From positions 1 to 64,000 of the forward strand of contig JADLCT010000023.1 of the NCBI GenBank assembly GCA_020847045.1: a stretch of 64,000 nucleotides of DNA, given 5' to 3'. Below the pieces are notes generated by a model. That model did no database searches. It saw only the letters and a program-made list of their open reading frames with translations, and was not told the DNA's origin. The stretch is from Bryobacterales bacterium. GTDB lineage: Bacteria; Acidobacteriota; Terriglobia; Bryobacterales; Bryobacteraceae. Numbering within the stretch: the first letter of the stretch is position 1; each line of letters opens with the position of its first letter. Positions 61,440 to 64,000 of the stretch are shown one piece after another. The position numbers were made by a program, and so were the translations under genes.

Positions 61440-64000
61440 GATGCGGCGCCGGCTGGCTCCGGCGGCCGACCTCCTGTTGCTCGCCGCGCTGGCAGCCGTC
61501 TTTATTTGGCCGGTCTTCTCGCTCGGGTTCCTCGACCATTGGGGCACCATCGAGAGCACCTTTATCTCCGACGCCCGGTTTCTCTCCCAGAACCTCCCCC
61601 ACCCGAACTGGCAGCCCGATTGGTATTGCGGCACGCGCTGGGATTACCTCTATCCGCCCGGCATTCGCTACGGCACGGCGCTGTTGCGTGAATGGACGGG
61701 CCGCTCCTTTGCGCAGTCCTATCACCTGTTCACGGCCTTTTTTTATTGCGCGGCCATTGGCGGGGTCTACTTCCTTGTCTTTGTCAGTACGCGCTCGCGG
61801 CTGGCGGCTGCCGCCGCCGCGGTGGCCTCGCTGCTCATCTCGCCCGGCTATCTCATCCTGCCAGCCTTCTGGGAAGACGTCTCGAAAGTCTACTGGCTGC
61901 CCAACCGCCTGAACGCGCTGATCCGCTGGGGCGAAGGGCCGCACATGTCGGCGTGGGCGCTGCTGCCGTGGGCTCTGGGCGCGGCGTGGAACGGATTGCG
62001 CCGCGGCCGCACGGCATGGCTTGCGCTGGCGGCGGTGCTGTGTGCCGCCTCGGTCACGATCAACTTCTATGGCGCGACGGCGCTCGCCCTTACCTTCCCT
62101 CTTCTCGCCTGGGCCGTATACCTGGGAGAGCGGGACGCGTGTGTATGGGCGCGCGGCGCGGCCATCGCCGTGCTGGCCTACGGGCTCACGGCCGCTTGGC
62201 TTTCACCCAGCTATCTCCAGATCACCACGCGCAACATGCGCTGGGTGTCGCAACCGGGCCACCTCTGGTCGGTGATACTCGCGCTCGTGGTGATCGCCGC
62301 TTACGCGTTTGCCACCTACCGGCGCGCGCTGGGCCGCCCCGAACGTTCCTGGTTCGTCTTCGTGGCGGGCTTCGCCGCGCTGTTCACACTGAATGTCTCG
62401 GGGGAAGACCTGTTCAACTTCCGTGTCTTCGGTGAGCCGCAACGCCTGTCGCCGGAGCTCGATCTCGCCCTGATTCTTCTCGGCGCCGAAGCTCTGCGCT
62501 GGCTGGCTGCGCGCCGTTTCGGCCCCGTGCATCCGCGCTGGGGACAATGGCTGCCCCGCGCGGCGGCCCTGCTGCTATTCGTGGCCGCGCTGGTTCCCGC
62601 CAAAGGCTACATTCGCCGCGCCTGGACCTACTTTCCCGAGGACCACGCGCCGCAGAACCGCATCGAGCACCGGATGACGCAGTGGATCGCCACGCACATG
62701 CCGGGCCAGCGCATTCTGGCCACCGGTTCGCTTCGCTTCTGGTTCAACGCCTGGTATGGGATTCCGCAACTGGGCGGCGGCTCCGAGCAGGGGATGTTGA
62801 ACGACCTCGTCGTCGAGCCCTATTACCAGGCCACCTTCGGCGAGGACCCGGAGTTGACCCGCGTCTGGATGCAGGCGTTCGGCGTCGACGCCATCGCGGT
62901 GCACGGCAAGCAGTCCACCGAGATCTATCACGACTATGTGCGTACGGACCTGTTTGCGCGGCAGTTGGAGCCGGTCTATTCGAGCGGCGAAGGCGATGTG
63001 CTGTACCGCATTCCCCGCCGCTTTCCCGAACGCGCCCGCGTGGTGCGCCGTGGCGAGGTGGCGGCCATCCCTGCCATTCAACGCCCCGTCAACACCGATC
63101 ATCTGCGCGCCTACGCCGCCGCCGTAGAGAATGGCCCCGAGAGCCGGCTGCAACTGAAACGCGAAGCTCCGGACCGCATCCGCATCCTCGGCCGGTTCAC
63201 GCAGGACGAGGCGCTGGTGGTGCAGGAGAACTTCGACCCCGCCTGGCGCGCCTTCAGCGCCGCCGGCGCGTCGCTGCCCGTGCAGCGGGACCCTCTCGGG
63301 TTTCTGCTTGTGACGGCGCCGCCCGGCGACCAGGACATTCTGCTCGAATTCACGCTGCCGCGCGAGAACGCCATTGGCCGCCTGGTGTCGGTGCTCACCG
63401 CACTCGTCCTTGTCTATCTGGCGCTGACAGCCTCTGGCGGCGGACCTCTCTCGCCGCGCTGGAAGCCGCGTTCACGGACTCTGCTTGGCCTGGCCGTAAC
63501 GGCAGCCGTGAGCTTCGGGTTGAATCTGGTTCTGTTCCTGCCCGGGGAATCCGTCTACCGCGACAGCATCGAGATGGGCTACGCCTCGATTGCCCGCACC
63601 ATTGCCGCCAATCCGCATCCATGGAGCTGGGACCCTCTCCATTACAATGGACTGCCGACGCAGTTCCTCTACCTTCCGCTGCTTCCCTATGCGGCCACGG
63701 CGGCGGCGTGGCTGGCGCCCGCGCTCGACTTCCCCTATCTCTGGCGGCTGCTGATGGCCATGGCCGCCTGCCTGGCGCCGCTGAGTTTGTGGTGGCTGGT
63801 TCGCTACTTTACGCGTAGCGCGCTGTGGGCCACCATTAGCGCGCTGGCCTGGACGCTCTGGTCGCCCGGTTACGCGCTGTTCGAGCAGTTGGACACCGAC
63901 CGCGGCCTGGCGCAACTGCCGTGGCGGATGCAGGTGTTGATGAAGTACGGGGAGGGCCCGCACAACACCGGGCTGGCTCTGCTGCCGCTGGCGATTCTGG
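61426..64000 (+). CDS. Large polytopic membrane protein with internal duplication (PTPS-related/GT-C-like; cut by window end)
   Basis: The frame stays open for 858 codons to the window end. Hydrophobic segments at about 15-35, 85-150 and 175-340 form a first membrane module. A soluble region follows (about 380-665) with GQRILATGSLRFWFNAWYG and FDPAWRAF. A second membrane module begins at about 670. Both modules carry an HP...W motif about 114 residues before EGPH (His59/His173 and His731/His846). The layout resembles PTPS-related or GT-C-type membrane proteins that use lipid-linked sugars. The start at 61426 overlaps the glycosyltransferase by 14 bases; ATG 61441 is an alternative. Length and C-terminus are unknown. 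Confidence 0.8.
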   Translation, partial: MRLSEMRRRLAPAADLLLLAALAAVFIWPVFSLGFLDHWGTIESTFISDARFLSQNLPHPNWQPDWYCGTRWDYLYPPGIRYGTALLREWTGRSFAQSYHLFTAFFYCAAIGGVYFLVFVSTRSRLAAAAAAVASLLISPGYLILPAFWEDVSKVYWLPNRLNALIRWGEGPHMSAWALLPWALGAAWNGLRRGRTAWLALAAVLCAASVTINFYGATALALTFPLLAWAVYLGERDACVWARGAAIAVLAYGLTAAWLSPSYLQITTRNMRWVSQPGHLWSVILALVVIAAYAFATYRRALGRPERSWFVFVAGFAALFTLNVSGEDLFNFRVFGEPQRLSPELDLALILLGAEALRWLAARRFGPVHPRWGQWLPRAAALLLFVAALVPAKGYIRRAWTYFPEDHAPQNRIEHRMTQWIATHMPGQRILATGSLRFWFNAWYGIPQLGGGSEQGMLNDLVVEPYYQATFGEDPELTRVWMQAFGVDAIAVHGKQSTEIYHDYVRTDLFARQLEPVYSSGEGDVLYRIPRRFPERARVVRRGEVAAIPAIQRPVNTDHLRAYAAAVENGPESRLQLKREAPDRIRILGRFTQDEALVVQENFDPAWRAFSAAGASLPVQRDPLGFLLVTAPPGDQDILLEFTLPRENAIGRLVSVLTALVLVYLALTASGGGPLSPRWKPRSRTLLGLAVTAAVSFGLNLVLFLPGESVYRDSIEMGYASIARTIAANPHPWSWDPLHYNGLPTQFLYLPLLPYAATAAAWLAPALDFPYLWRLLMAMAACLAPLSLWWLVRYFTRSALWATISALAWTLWSPGYALFEQLDTDRGLAQLPWRMQVLMKYGEGPHNTGLALLPLAIL

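Noticed and set aside
62547-63818. 423-codon plus-strand open frame within the large membrane protein
   Set aside because: Arg/Pro-rich +1/+2 shadow. The true frame encodes hydrophobic helices and stays open to the window end.

Overview
The window is GC-rich, densely packed bacterial chromosome from a Gram-negative (diderm) organism. It carries an Omp85-family barrel protein, TamB, PpiD, lipoproteins, a multiheme cytochrome c and type IV pilus-like genes. The mix of an SBBP-propeller secreted protein with its own C-terminal domain, TPR-cytochromes, secreted VOC proteins, many GTG starts and very tight operons points to Acidobacteriota, probably a Solibacter/Bryobacter-type lineage. That placement is an inference from gene content. 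No rRNA or other taxonomic marker is present.

Layout. 1-300: the C-terminal tail of a tyrosine recombinase facing a tRNA-Phe gene, which looks like the edge of an integrated element. 350-7400: a small hypothetical protein, then rlmB, ggt, a TIM-barrel isomerase and asnS on +, then mgtE and a GNAT acetyltransferase on -. 7500-12400: a Kef-type antiporter, arginase, a CtpA-type protease and a CBM9-like secreted protein. 12400-23500: an 11-kb minus-strand envelope-biogenesis operon (Omp85/BamA-TamA-like, SurA-like, TamB, a DUF2103-like protein, PpiD, DedA, a Band7-like protein). 23600-28300: an E1-like ThiF/MoeB protein, a seven-repeat SBBP protein and a secreted metallo-beta-lactamase-fold protein. 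28300-32900: dnaE, accA and a small anchored protein. 33000-41200: a seven-heme TPR cytochrome diverging from a pilB-M-N-O-P-like operon that ends in an unusual Gly/Pro-rich pseudopilin-like protein. 41200-46300: a MerR regulator, a VOC protein, a MacA-like adaptor, a MacB/LolD-like ATPase without a permease, and a TPR protein. 46400-54200: housekeeping genes (HAD, Lon-N, SDR, aroK, glycerate kinase, nusB, ribH, lepA, a secreted VOC protein). 54200-59900: accD, D-aminoacylase, an ABC-F protein and an RNase H-like/TPR protein on -. 59900-64000: a methyltransferase, a GT2 glycosyltransferase and an internally duplicated polytopic membrane protein cut by the window end.

The strongest structural signal outside the genes is a promoter pattern. 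At least ten genes, nearly all first in their unit, have a TANNNT hexamer 6-9 bases before the start codon. Six of these have a TGN immediately upstream (extended -10), and most have no convincing Shine-Dalgarno. Genes whose hexamer lies further away usually do have one. This suggests many leaderless transcripts. The other leading candidates for new biology are the pilus-like operon with its pseudopilin lacking Glu+5 and facing a seven-heme cytochrome, the Omp85 protein with seven POTRA-like segments coupled to SurA-like and TamB genes, and the duplicated membrane protein at the right edge. No stretch longer than 300 bases lacks a gene.
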